A stretch of DNA of 64,000 nucleotides from an uncultured Pelagibacteraceae bacterium (lineage in GTDB: Bacteria > Pseudomonadota > Alphaproteobacteria > Pelagibacterales > Pelagibacteraceae), in contig CACCOB010000001.1 in the NCBI GenBank assembly GCA_902547535.1, positions 310,001 through 374,000 on the forward strand, in the 5' to 3' direction. Below the pieces are notes generated by a model that worked only from the letters and a program-made list of their open reading frames with translations, made no database searches and was not told the origin of the DNA. Both the position numbers and the translations under genes were made by a program. Shown here one piece after another: positions 51,975-61,121 of the stretch (position 1 is its first letter; each line of letters begins with the position of its first letter).

Positions 51975-52866
51975 GGTACATACTTCTTATAAGCAACTTG
52001 AGCAGAGATCTAAATATACAAACATGTTCTTAAGATGGTTTTTATACTTAGTACTAATACTTTTTGCTTTGTATTTTATATTTCCATTATACGTAATGAT
52101 TGTAACTTCATTAAAAACAATGGAGGAAATTCGCCAAGGCACATTATTAACCTGGCCAAGTGGATTAAACTTTGACTCTTGGGCTGTTGCTTGGGGAGGT
52201 AGAGGATATGGAGCTGGTGATACATTTTTAAAACCTTACTTTTGGAATTCAATTAAGATGGTTGTTCCAGCTGTATTTTTTTCAACATTTATTGGAGCAA
52301 TGACAGGATACGTTTTAACAAAATGGAGATTTAAAGGAGACCAATGGGTATTTCTTTTTTTATTATTTGGATGTTTCATTCCATTCCAAGCAATCTTATT
52401 ACCGATGGCTAGAACTCTTGGAGTTTTAGGAATATCGAACTCAGTAATTGGACTTGTGTTAGTCCACACAGTTTACGGAATTCCATTTACAACTTTATTT
52501 TTTAGAAATTATTATATTTCTGTTCCAACAGAATTAGTAAAAGCTGCAAGAATAGATGGAGCTGGTTTTTTTAAAATATTTTTCAAAATTTTGCTTCCTA
52601 TATCAGCACCAATTATAGTAGTAACAGTTATTTGGCAATTTACTCAAATATGGAATGACTTTTTATTCGGATCAACTTTTTCATTTGGAGAGGCCGCACC
52701 AATTCAAGTTGCATTAAATAATATGGTTTTATCAAGTACAAGTGTTAAGGAATATAATGTAGATATGGCTTCAGCAATAATTGCAGGTGTTCCTACACTT
52801 ATTGTTTACGTATTAGCAGGTAAATATTTTATTAGAGGATTAACCTCAGGAGCAGTGAAAGGATAA
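51964..52866 (+). CDS. Sugar ABC transporter permease (MalG/UgpE-like)
   Basis: This 300-residue second pore subunit has six hydrophobic segments and the EAA loop ELVKAARIDGAGFFKIFFKILLPISAP. Its C-terminal part carries TQIWNDFLFGSTF, common in MalG-type subunits. It starts inside the previous permease gene (11-nt overlap) and ends 2 nt before the ATPase gene. Together with its partner it forms the channel for the sugar bound by the protein at 49772. Confidence 0.94.
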   Translation: MQDKVHTSYKQLEQRSKYTNMFLRWFLYLVLILFALYFIFPLYVMIVTSLKTMEEIRQGTLLTWPSGLNFDSWAVAWGGRGYGAGDTFLKPYFWNSIKMVVPAVFFSTFIGAMTGYVLTKWRFKGDQWVFLFLLFGCFIPFQAILLPMARTLGVLGISNSVIGLVLVHTVYGIPFTTLFFRNYYISVPTELVKAARIDGAGFFKIFFKILLPISAPIIVVTVIWQFTQIWNDFLFGSTFSFGEAAPIQVALNNMVLSSTSVKEYNVDMASAIIAGVPTLIVYVLAGKYFIRGLTSGAVKG

Positions 52867-52868
52867 AG

Positions 52869-53963
52869 ATGAAAACGTTAAAAATTGATGAATTATCAAA
52901 AAATTTTGGAACAACAGAAGTTTTAAGAAAAATTAATTTAGAAATAGACGAAGGAAATTTCTTAGTACTTTTAGGTCCTTCGGGCTGTGGAAAGTCAACG
53001 TTATTAAATATTATAGCTGGTTTAGAAACAATAAATGAGGGAAATGTTTATATAGATGATTACAATGTAAGCAAAGTAGAACCAAAAGACCGAAATATTG
53101 CAATGGTATTTCAGTCTTATGCTTTGTATCCATCCATGAATGTCAGAGAAAATATGATATTTGGCCTTAAACAAGCCAAAGTATCAAAAGAAAAAATAGA
53201 GGAACAGTTACAAAAAGTTTCAAAATTTTTGCAAGTAGATGCTTTACTAGAAAGGAAACCTTCGCAACTTTCAGGAGGTCAAAGACAACGTGTTGCTATT
53301 GGAAGAGCATTAGTAAGGGAGCCTAGAATATTTTTATTTGATGAACCATTATCTAATTTGGATGCAAAATTAAGAGTTGAAATGAGAAGAGAGATTAAAA
53401 AACTCCATCAACAGCTTAAAACAACTGTAGTTTATGTTACTCATGACCAAACTGAGGCTATGAGTTTAGGTACCAATATTGCAATAATGAATCATGGTGT
53501 AATCCAACAAAATGATACGCCAGAAAATATTTACAACAAGCCTAGCAATACATTTGTGGCAGATTTTATTGGTTCACCATCAATGAATTTGATTAAAGGC
53601 AATCTAAAACAAAGTTCAAATCAAATTTCATTTGTTGCTAATGGCTCAAATTTTGAAATTCCAATTAATGGATATGATTTTAAAGAAAAATCTAATTTAG
53701 AAAACAAAGAAGTTTATTTTGGTATTAGACCAGAGCATATATTCTCTAAAAAATCTAATGAGGGAGATTTTGAAATTAATCTAAGAGCTGACTTAAGTGA
53801 GTATATTGGTCATGAGCAAATAATGACATTTGATTATGAAAATCAAGAAGTGTTAGCTAAATTTCCTTCTACAATAAAAATTGAATTATCAAAAAACACG
53901 AAATTATATTTTGATTTAACACAAATTTCATTATTTGATGCTAAAAATGAGGAAAGGATTTAA
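52869..53963 (+). CDS. MalK/UgpC-type sugar ABC transporter ATP-binding protein
   Basis: The 364-residue ATPase has Walker A GPSGCGKST, signature LSGGQRQRVAIGRA and Walker B RIFLFDEPLSNLDAKLR. The H-loop is in YVTHDQTEAMSLG. A C-terminal TOBE/OB region (about 240-364, starting after FVADFIGSPSMN) is typical of carbohydrate importers. It completes the transporter 49772-53963. The next gene, an SDR, begins directly after its stop. Confidence 0.96.
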   Translation: MKTLKIDELSKNFGTTEVLRKINLEIDEGNFLVLLGPSGCGKSTLLNIIAGLETINEGNVYIDDYNVSKVEPKDRNIAMVFQSYALYPSMNVRENMIFGLKQAKVSKEKIEEQLQKVSKFLQVDALLERKPSQLSGGQRQRVAIGRALVREPRIFLFDEPLSNLDAKLRVEMRREIKKLHQQLKTTVVYVTHDQTEAMSLGTNIAIMNHGVIQQNDTPENIYNKPSNTFVADFIGSPSMNLIKGNLKQSSNQISFVANGSNFEIPINGYDFKEKSNLENKEVYFGIRPEHIFSKKSNEGDFEINLRADLSEYIGHEQIMTFDYENQEVLAKFPSTIKIELSKNTKLYFDLTQISLFDAKNEERI

Positions 53964-54725
53964 ATGAAAGTAAAATATTTTGATCTTAAAAATAAAAGAG
54001 TTTTTATTACAGGAGGAGGATCTGGAATAGGCGCTTCTATAGTAGAGCATTTTTGTGAGCAAGAATGCGAAGTTTATTTTGTGGATATAAATATAAAAGA
54101 GTCCAAAAAATTAATTTCAAATTTAAAAAAAAAAAAGATTAAAGCTCCACACTTTATTGAATGTAATCTTATAAAAATTAAAAAATTAGAAAACATTATT
54201 AAAAAAATAATAAAATCAAAAGGACCTATTGATATTTTAATAAATAATGCAGCCAATGATGATAGGCATTCTACTAAACAGGTAGATGAAAAATATTGGA
54301 ACAATAGAATGGATGTTAACTTAAAACATTTTTTCTTTACAATTAAAGCTGTTTTAAGAGGAATGATTCAAAAAAAAGGTGGAGCTATTATAAATTTGAG
54401 TTCAGTTTCTTGGATGTTAGGGGAAGGTGACAAGGTTGCTTACGAAACAGCAAAATCTGCTGTTATTGGTTTAACCAGATCTTTTGCAAGAGAATTTGGT
54501 AAATACAATATTAGATGCAACTCTGTCACTCCAGGATCAATTGCTACTGAACGCCAAATAAAGCATTGGCTAACGCCAAAATATAAAAAGTTTATTCTTG
54601 ATAAACAATGTTTGAAAAGGCAATTAAAACCAGCTGATGTAGCTAGTTTAGTTGTTCATCTCTCTTCTGATGTGTCCTCAGGATGCACCAAACAGAACTT
54701 TATTATAGATGCTGGTATCACCTAA
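53964..54725 (+). CDS. Short-chain dehydrogenase/reductase
   Basis: The 253-residue SDR has TGGGSGIGASIV, NNAANDDRHS in place of the common NNAG, the catalytic serine in NLSSVSWM and YETAKSAV (YxxxK). It resembles SDRs such as galactose, arabinose or gluconate dehydrogenases found next to sugar importers. It starts immediately after the ATPase gene. It is followed by a Gfo/Idh gene whose likely start is 11 nt past its stop. The substrate is probably the sugar imported by the adjacent system. Confidence 0.88.
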   Translation: MKVKYFDLKNKRVFITGGGSGIGASIVEHFCEQECEVYFVDINIKESKKLISNLKKKKIKAPHFIECNLIKIKKLENIIKKIIKSKGPIDILINNAANDDRHSTKQVDEKYWNNRMDVNLKHFFFTIKAVLRGMIQKKGGAIINLSSVSWMLGEGDKVAYETAKSAVIGLTRSFAREFGKYNIRCNSVTPGSIATERQIKHWLTPKYKKFILDKQCLKRQLKPADVASLVVHLSSDVSSGCTKQNFIIDAGIT

Positions 54726-54736
54726 GATATAGATTT

Positions 54737-55777
54737 GTGCCAAAGAAAGTAAAAATCTCAGTTATCGGAATTGGTTTAATGGGATTGCAGCATATTAAAG
54801 CAATCCAAAGATCTAAAAATGCTTCTCTTCACTCAATTGTAGAAATAAAAAAAACAGGCAATGAATTAGCGAAAAAATTCAAAGTTCCACTATATAAAAA
54901 TACTAAAATACTATTAGAAAGTGATAAGCCTGATGCCGTTGTAGTTGCAACTCCAAATGTTTTACATGAAACGGATACTGTACAATTTTTAAATTCAAAA
55001 ATACCTGTTTTGTTAGAAAAACCTATTTCAGATAATATTAAATCAGCAAAAAAAATTATAAGTAGTGCAAATAAAAACAAAACATCTTTATTAATAGGAT
55101 ATCATAGACGACATAATTCTATCGTTAATAAAGTAAAAAAAATAATAGAAGGTAAAAAACTTGGCAAAATTGTATCTGCAAATATTTTATGTTGGCTTTA
55201 TAAACACAAAAATTATTTTAATGAAAAATGGAGAATAAGTGATGGTGGTGGTCCATTAGGTATTAATTTAGTTCATGATATTGATATGATTTGTTATTTA
55301 CTTGGCCCAGTAAAATATGTTCAGGCTTTTAAATCAAATATTATAAGAAAATACAAGGTTGAAGATACAGCTTCAGTAAATCTATTTTTTAAGTCCGGTG
55401 CTTTATGTACTTTAAATATATCTGACACTATTGCTTCTCCTTGGAGTTATGAGTTAACCGCTGGTGAAAATCCTGCTTATCCAATAACTGATCAATCGTC
55501 TTATTTTATAGGAGGAACAAAAGGCTCTATTCAATTTCCGAATTTAAAATATTGGTATTATCAAAAAGAAAGAAGTTGGTGGAATAAAATTCATAATAAT
55601 AAAATAAATGTTCAAAAGAGCAATGAAACTTTAATTAATCAAATTGATCATTTCTCTAAAGTCGTAATAAAAAAAGAAAAACCTAAAGTTACAGGTAATG
55701 ATGGTCTAAACTCTCTTATTATTTTTGATGCAATAAATAAAAGTTCAAAATCAGGAAATAAAATAAAAATTAACTAA
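54737..55777 (+). CDS. Gfo/Idh/MocA-family oxidoreductase
   Basis: The 346-residue dehydrogenase begins VKISVIGIGLMGLQHIKAIQ (NAD-binding loop), has LLEKPISDNI with the EKP lysine, and IGYHRRHNSIVNK and GINLVHDIDMICYLLG for the substrate pocket. The open frame reaches ATG 54683, but the extra 18 residues overlap the SDR and are not family-like, so GTG 54737 is preferred; the choice is not certain. The product would take part in oxidation of the imported sugar. Its end overlaps the convergent EamA gene by 8 nt. Confidence 0.82.
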   Translation: MPKKVKISVIGIGLMGLQHIKAIQRSKNASLHSIVEIKKTGNELAKKFKVPLYKNTKILLESDKPDAVVVATPNVLHETDTVQFLNSKIPVLLEKPISDNIKSAKKIISSANKNKTSLLIGYHRRHNSIVNKVKKIIEGKKLGKIVSANILCWLYKHKNYFNEKWRISDGGGPLGINLVHDIDMICYLLGPVKYVQAFKSNIIRKYKVEDTASVNLFFKSGALCTLNISDTIASPWSYELTAGENPAYPITDQSSYFIGGTKGSIQFPNLKYWYYQKERSWWNKIHNNKINVQKSNETLINQIDHFSKVVIKKEKPKVTGNDGLNSLIIFDAINKSSKSGNKIKIN

Positions 55778-56654
55778 CTTTTTTAACCTTTTTTGATCCT
55801 TCAACTCTAATAAACATAACTCCAAAAATTATAATACCTATAAGACCTATTATTTTACTTATATCTGCAGGTACACCAAAAATTAAAAAATTAATTATGG
55901 TTGACCATAATAACTGTGAATATTGAAAGTTAGTTACAAAAGATAAATTTGATAATTGAATCGCATAAATAATTATAAAGTGACTTATAAAACCAAAAAT
56001 ACCCATTGCTACTAATCCTATCCAATAAAAATTATTCTCAATTGGTGTCCAATTAAAAGAAATATAAATAGTAAAAATTAAAGCACCAGTAACAGCGGTA
56101 TAAAAAACTGCTGAAAAAGGTTCATTGTTCCCAGAAATAAGTTTGGTAAAGAATTGATAAAGCGCCCAACATAATGGAGGAACTATTGGAAAGATTAGCT
56201 CAGGTGATAATATTTTCATACTAGGACCTAAAGCGTAAACAATTGACCCAAAACTTAGCAGCATTAAAATTATACCTTTGGGAGATAAAATATCTTTCAA
56301 AAAGTATGCTGATAATAATGAAACAATTAATGGTGCACTAAAAAAAACCACGTATATATCAACTAAATCAAATCTTTGTAATGAGTTAAACATAAAGAAT
56401 GTTGCTGTCACCATTAATAAAGATCTAACAATTTGAATTTTAAAGTTTCTTGTTAAATTTAATTTTGGCTTAAAAAGTAAAAAATAAATACAAAGTGCAA
56501 TAAAATGGAAAAAAAATCTGCCCCATACTGCTTGAGTAACAGGCATAACACTTCCTAAATATTTTGCTGTAGAGTCCATGCATACAAATAAAAAAAAACC
56601 CGAAGCAGATAGAAAAATTACTTTAAACAAGGAAGCTTTTGGATTTTTAGACAT
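55770..56654 (-). CDS. EamA/DMT-family permease
   Basis: The 294-residue inner-membrane protein has about ten hydrophobic segments in two EamA repeats, starting KVIFLSASGFFLFVCMDSTAKYL and including MPVTQAVWGRFFFH. It follows the UxaA-like gene by 28 nt on the same strand. It may export or import a compound of that pathway; related permeases are found with sugar-acid genes. The substrate is unknown. Confidence 0.87.
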   Translation of the reverse strand: MSKNPKASLFKVIFLSASGFFLFVCMDSTAKYLGSVMPVTQAVWGRFFFHFIALCIYFLLFKPKLNLTRNFKIQIVRSLLMVTATFFMFNSLQRFDLVDIYVVFFSAPLIVSLLSAYFLKDILSPKGIILMLLSFGSIVYALGPSMKILSPELIFPIVPPLCWALYQFFTKLISGNNEPFSAVFYTAVTGALIFTIYISFNWTPIENNFYWIGLVAMGIFGFISHFIIIYAIQLSNLSFVTNFQYSQLLWSTIINFLIFGVPADISKIIGLIGIIIFGVMFIRVEGSKKVKKVS

Positions 56655-56682
56655 GGGAGGGTTTTTATTAATCGATCAAAAG

Positions 56683-58188
56683 CTACATTACAACGCCAAC
56701 TTGCCAAGGATTAAATTCCTCATCACCGTAGCCATTAATTTCACTTTTTGATTTATTTCCTGAAGCCGTATTTACAACAAGATCAAATATCTTACTTCCA
56801 ACTTTTTCAATATCTTCTTTTCCTTCAGCTATTGTTCCACAATTAATATCCATATCTTCTTCCATTTTTTGATACATTGCAGAATTGGTTGACAATTTTA
56901 AACTTGGTACTGGTTTACATCCAAAGCAAGAACCTCTACCTGTAGTAAAACATATAACATTTGCACCAGAAGCAACTTGACCTGTCACAGAAACTGGATC
57001 ATATCCAGGAGAATCCATAAAATTAAAGCCCTTATTTTTCAATGGCTCTGCATATTCCAATACATCTTCTAAAATTGATTTACCGCCCTTTGCAACAGCA
57101 CCAAGAGATTTTTCAAGAATTGTGGTTAAGCCACCTCTTTTATTTCCTGGTGCTGGATTGTTGTCCATTGTACTATTGTTTATTGAAGTATAATGCTTCC
57201 ACCATTCTAATCTTTTCATAAGTTTATCTGCTGTTTCTTGGCTGTTTGCTCTATTGATTAAAAGGTGTTCTGCGCCATAAATCTCAGGAGTTTCTGATAA
57301 TATAGAACTTCCCCCTTTTTTTACCAACATATCAGCTGCTACACCCAAAGCTGGATTTGCAGTTATACCCGAATATCCATCTGAGCCACCACATTGAAGC
57401 GCTAAAGTTAAATGACTCACTGACTCTGGAGTTCTTTTAATATTATTAGCCTCTGATAACAGATTTTTAATTTGAGATAAGACTTTCTCTACAATTTTTT
57501 TTGTGCCACCTTCATCCTGAATTGTTAAAAAATGTATCCTGTTATGTTTTTTGACAGACTCATCAAATAAACTTATTTGTGCGCATTCGCAACCTAAGCC
57601 AATGACAAAAACATGTGAAAAATTTGGATGGTTTTTAAAACCATCAATTGTTCTTTGAAACATTTGCATTCCTTCGCTAACTGTATTCATGCCACATCCA
57701 GTAGAATGCGTAATTGGAACGATTCCATCTATATTAGGGTAATCATTTAAAATGTTTGAATATTTTATCTTTTCAACAATCATCTTTGTTACAGTTGCTG
57801 AACAATTAACTGTACTTACAATTCCTATATAGTTTCTTGTAGCAACTTGGCCATTTTCTCTCAAAATTCCGTTGAAAAAAGTATCTGCATTTTCATCAAC
57901 AATTGTTTTTTTATTATTTACTTTAAAGGCTCTTTCAAATTCTTTGAATTCTAAATTATGCGTGTGAACATGCTCGCCCACACTTATATTTTTAGAGGCA
58001 AAACCTATTATTTGGTCATATTTGATTATTGGATCACCTTTTTTTATTGGTTTTAAACAAACTTTATGTCCAAAAGGTATTGGATCAATAGTGCTAATAT
58101 CTTGTCCATTAATTTTTGTTTTTTCTGGCATAATGAATTGACTTACACCAACATTGTCATTTTTATTTAGAACAATTAGACTATTCAT
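56683..58188 (-). CDS. uxaA: UxaA-family altronate/galactarate-type dehydratase
   Basis: The 501-residue enzyme joins an N-terminal SAF domain (about 1-100) to a C-terminal UxaA_2 domain, as in fused altronate dehydratase. It has GYVRENGQ-like NGILRENGQVATRNYIGIV, THSTGCGMNT, LGCECAQI, LALQCGGSDGYSGITANPALG, and FTTGRGSCFGCKPVPSLKL, with cysteines that can hold an iron centre. It makes a 2-keto-3-deoxy-sugar acid from altronate or a related acid. An EamA transporter follows, and the gene is divergent from the IlvD/Edd gene by 65 nt (to its preferred ATG). Confidence 0.9.
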   Translation of the reverse strand: MNSLIVLNKNDNVGVSQFIMPEKTKINGQDISTIDPIPFGHKVCLKPIKKGDPIIKYDQIIGFASKNISVGEHVHTHNLEFKEFERAFKVNNKKTIVDENADTFFNGILRENGQVATRNYIGIVSTVNCSATVTKMIVEKIKYSNILNDYPNIDGIVPITHSTGCGMNTVSEGMQMFQRTIDGFKNHPNFSHVFVIGLGCECAQISLFDESVKKHNRIHFLTIQDEGGTKKIVEKVLSQIKNLLSEANNIKRTPESVSHLTLALQCGGSDGYSGITANPALGVAADMLVKKGGSSILSETPEIYGAEHLLINRANSQETADKLMKRLEWWKHYTSINNSTMDNNPAPGNKRGGLTTILEKSLGAVAKGGKSILEDVLEYAEPLKNKGFNFMDSPGYDPVSVTGQVASGANVICFTTGRGSCFGCKPVPSLKLSTNSAMYQKMEEDMDINCGTIAEGKEDIEKVGSKIFDLVVNTASGNKSKSEINGYGDEEFNPWQVGVVM

Positions 58189-58253
58189 TTTTTAATATAA
58201 GTTTTATAAAACATTATAAATTAATTTAATTTAAATAAAATATTTATAATTTG

Positions 58254-60029
58254 ATGAAAAAAAAGAATTTAAGAAGCAAACAATGGTTTGATGATCCTAA
58301 AGATCCAGGCATGACAGCCATGTATTTAGAAAGATATCTAAATTATGGACTGACAAGAGAAGAACTTCAATCAGGTAATCCAATAATAGGTATTGCACAA
58401 TCAGGTAGTGATTTGTCACCATGCAATAGACATTTTTTATCTTTGAGCAAAAGAATAAAAGATGGAATTAGAAGAGCAGGTGGTATTCCGATGGAATTTC
58501 CTACTCACCCAATCCAAGAAACTGGAAAAAAGCCTACTGCAATGTTGGATCGAAATTTATCTTACTTATCTTTGGTCGAAGTTCTTTACGGTTATCCAAT
58601 AGATGGAGTAATACTTACAACTGGTTGTGATAAAACTACTCCAGCAGCTTTAATGGCAGCTGCTACAGTAAATATTCCTGCAATTGTTTTATCTGGTGGC
58701 CCAATGCTTGATGGAAATTATAAGGGCAAAAAAGCCGGAGCAGGGACCATTATTTGGGAGGCAAGAAGATTACATGCTAAAGGAGAAATTAATTACGAGG
58801 AATTTATGGATATGGCAGCTGCATCATCACCAAGTCCTGGTCATTGTAATACAATGGGAACTGCTTCATCAATGAATTCAGTGGCGGAAGCATTGGGAAT
58901 GTCTTTACCAGGATGCGCTGTGATACCGGCACCTTATCGAGAAAGAGAACAAATTTCTTTTGAGACAGGAACGAGAATTGTAAATATGGTCCATGAAGAT
59001 CTTACACCGTCTAAAATAATGACAAAGAAAGCTTTTGAAAATGCAGTTGTGGTTGCTAGTGCTATAGGCGCATCAAGTAATTGTACTACTCATCTAATTG
59101 CAATTGCGAAACACATGGGTGTAAAATTTGATTTATCTAATTGGCAAAAATTAGGACATAAAATTCCTTTATTGGCGAACTGCCAACCTGCTGGAGAGCA
59201 TTTAATGGAAGGTTTTTACAGAGCAGGCGGTATACCTGCAATCATGAAAGAATTAATGAAGCATAAAAAAATCCACCAAAACTTAATAACTGTAACAGGA
59301 AAAACAGTTGCTCAAAACTTAAGAAAAAAAATCAATGTCGATAGAGATGTAATAAAAACTTTCAAAGATAATCTAACTGACAAGGCTGGTTTTTTAGTTA
59401 TGAAAGGTAATTTTTTTTCATCAGCAATCATGAAAACTTCAGTTATTAGCAAAGAATTTAGGGAAAGATATTTGTCAAATCCTAAACATCCAAATGTCTT
59501 TAAAGGTAAAGCTGTAGTTTTTGAAGGTCCTGAAGATTATCATAAAAGAATAAATAGCAAAAAGTTAAAGATTGATGAAAATTCAATCTTAATAATAAGG
59601 GGATGTGGACCTGTTGGATATCCAGGATCTGCTGAAGTGGTGAACATGCAACCACCAGATAGATTATTAAAAAAGGGCATAAATGCTTTACCAACACTTG
59701 GTGATGGTAGACAAAGCGGTACCTCAGAAAGTCCATCAATACTTCATGTATCACCAGAATCTGCAGTAGGTGGAGATTTAGCAATTGTTAAGACTGGTGA
59801 TAAAATGACAATAGATTTAAATAAAAGAAGAGTAGACCTTCAAATCACAAAATTAGAATTTACAACAAGAAGAAAAAAGAAAAAAATAAAAAAACTTACT
59901 AATCAAACTCCTTGGCAAGAAATTTCTAGATCAAATGTTGGTCAACTAGAAGATGGAGCATGTATAATGTCAAGAGATCAATATTTAGATATTACTAAAA
60001 CTAAGGGTATTTTAAGAAACTCCCATTAG
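58254..60029 (+). CDS. IlvD/Edd-family sugar-acid dehydratase (arabinonate/xylonate type)
   Basis: The 591-residue Fe-S dehydratase makes 2-keto-3-deoxy acids from pentonates or hexonates. Three cluster cysteines are visible: C57 (SPCNRH), C125 (TTGCDKTTPA) and C198 (GHCNTMGTA). The start RSKQWFDDPKDPGMTAMYLERYLNYGLTREEL matches L-arabinonate/D-xylonate dehydratases rather than IlvD proper. The ATG 58254 is preferred over TTG 58251. The C-terminal GDGRQSGTSESPSILHVSPE is conserved. The next gene, a hydroxyacid reductase, starts directly at its stop. Confidence 0.9.
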   Translation: MKKKNLRSKQWFDDPKDPGMTAMYLERYLNYGLTREELQSGNPIIGIAQSGSDLSPCNRHFLSLSKRIKDGIRRAGGIPMEFPTHPIQETGKKPTAMLDRNLSYLSLVEVLYGYPIDGVILTTGCDKTTPAALMAAATVNIPAIVLSGGPMLDGNYKGKKAGAGTIIWEARRLHAKGEINYEEFMDMAAASSPSPGHCNTMGTASSMNSVAEALGMSLPGCAVIPAPYREREQISFETGTRIVNMVHEDLTPSKIMTKKAFENAVVVASAIGASSNCTTHLIAIAKHMGVKFDLSNWQKLGHKIPLLANCQPAGEHLMEGFYRAGGIPAIMKELMKHKKIHQNLITVTGKTVAQNLRKKINVDRDVIKTFKDNLTDKAGFLVMKGNFFSSAIMKTSVISKEFRERYLSNPKHPNVFKGKAVVFEGPEDYHKRINSKKLKIDENSILIIRGCGPVGYPGSAEVVNMQPPDRLLKKGINALPTLGDGRQSGTSESPSILHVSPESAVGGDLAIVKTGDKMTIDLNKRRVDLQITKLEFTTRRKKKKIKKLTNQTPWQEISRSNVGQLEDGACIMSRDQYLDITKTKGILRNSH

Positions 60030-60998
60030 ATGAAACCAAAAATACTAGTTTCTAGAAAAATCTCTGATGGAGCAGAGGAAGTATTAAAACAAGAATTCGA
60101 TGTTACTTTAAATTTGAAGGACAAACCCTATCCATATGAGGAATTAATTAAACTTGTAAATAATTATGATGGATTAATTTCGACAAGTTTTGACAAATTA
60201 GATAAGAATTTCTTTGATAGTTTGACAGGGAGGTTAAAAGTAATTGGTCATGTTGGAGTTGGATATGATAATATAAATACTCAATCAGCTAAGGAAAAAA
60301 ACATAAAAGTATCAAATACACCGAATGTATTAAATGATGCTGTAGCAGAAATAACTATTCTATTAATTTTAGCATCTTCAAGAAGAATTGGAGAAGCTTA
60401 CAATTTAGTAAAGACAAATACCTGGAAAGATCACAGACCAGATATTACTAAATTAATGGTTGGTAATGAAATTACAGGAAAAACTTTAGGCATCATAGGA
60501 ATGGGAAGAATTGGTCAGATTGTAGCTGATAGAGCAAGGGCTTTTAATATGAAAATAATTTACTTCAATAGAAATAAATTATCTAAAGATCTTGAAAAAG
60601 ATGCTGCTTATTACTCAGATTTAAAATCTATGTTACCTAATTGTGATTATGTAAGTTTACATACTCCTGCTACTCCGGAAACAAAAAATATAATCAATTC
60701 AGAAACCTTAAAATTATTTCCAAAACATTCAGTGTTTATAAATACATCAAGAGGATCAACTGTAGATGACGATGCATTAATAGAGGCTTTGAAAAACAAA
60801 AAAATTTATGGTGCTGGACTTGATGTATTTAATAATGAACCAAATCTAGATAAAAGATATTTAGAATTAGATAATTGTTTTGTCTTACCTCATGTTGGTA
60901 GTGCGACACATGAAACTAGATTAGCAATGAGTATGTTAGCAGTTAATAATTTAAAGTGTTTTTTTTCAAATAAACCACTGCTTTCAGAAGTGGTTTAA
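60030..60998 (+). CDS. 2-hydroxyacid dehydrogenase (glyoxylate/hydroxypyruvate/2-ketogluconate reductase type)
   Basis: The 322-residue NAD(P)-dependent reductase has VGHVGVGYDNINTQ, GIIGMGRIGQIVADRARAF, catalytic arginine in INTSRGSTVDDD, glutamate in LDVFNNEPN and histidine in VLPHVGSATHET. It resembles GyaR/GhrB. Placed directly behind the IlvD/Edd-type dehydratase and before TRAP genes, it may reduce glyoxylate or glycolaldehyde-derived acids, or a 2-keto sugar acid. A short dyad at its 3' end may be a weak terminator. Confidence 0.9.
   Translation: MKPKILVSRKISDGAEEVLKQEFDVTLNLKDKPYPYEELIKLVNNYDGLISTSFDKLDKNFFDSLTGRLKVIGHVGVGYDNINTQSAKEKNIKVSNTPNVLNDAVAEITILLILASSRRIGEAYNLVKTNTWKDHRPDITKLMVGNEITGKTLGIIGMGRIGQIVADRARAFNMKIIYFNRNKLSKDLEKDAAYYSDLKSMLPNCDYVSLHTPATPETKNIINSETLKLFPKHSVFINTSRGSTVDDDALIEALKNKKIYGAGLDVFNNEPNLDKRYLELDNCFVLPHVGSATHETRLAMSMLAVNNLKCFFSNKPLLSEVV
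60972..60996 (+). terminator. Dyad at the 3' end of the hydroxyacid dehydrogenase gene
   Basis: AAACCACT (60972-60979) and AGTGGTTT (60989-60996) form an 8-bp perfect stem with a 9-nt loop overlapping the last codons of the gene. It has no U-tract on the plus strand, so it is a weak candidate for a terminator or an mRNA 3' stabiliser. Confidence 0.35.
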
Positions 60999-61012
60999 TA
61001 TTCGACTAAAGG

Positions 61013-61042
61013 TTGTACCATTAAAATTATATATATTATATA
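61013..61042 (+). promoter_or_regulatory. Candidate promoter for the TRAP operon
   Basis: TTGTAC (61013-61018) and TATATA (61037-61042) are 18 nt apart, as in the candidate at 49697. The downstream leader to the dctP ATG is about 80 nt and ends with the strong ribosome site GAGAGGAAAT (61111-61120). Confidence 0.45.
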
Positions 61043-61121
61043 TAAACAAATTCTTTCTTTTATTTGAAATCTTTTTCTCTTTGTGTTTAAATTTAGGTAA
61101 TAACACAATTGAGAGGAAATA

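Noticed and set aside
59500..59784. A minus-strand frame inside the IlvD/Edd gene
   Set aside because: It is antisense to a conserved C-terminal domain and rich in Leu/His, typical of shadow frames in AT-rich DNA.
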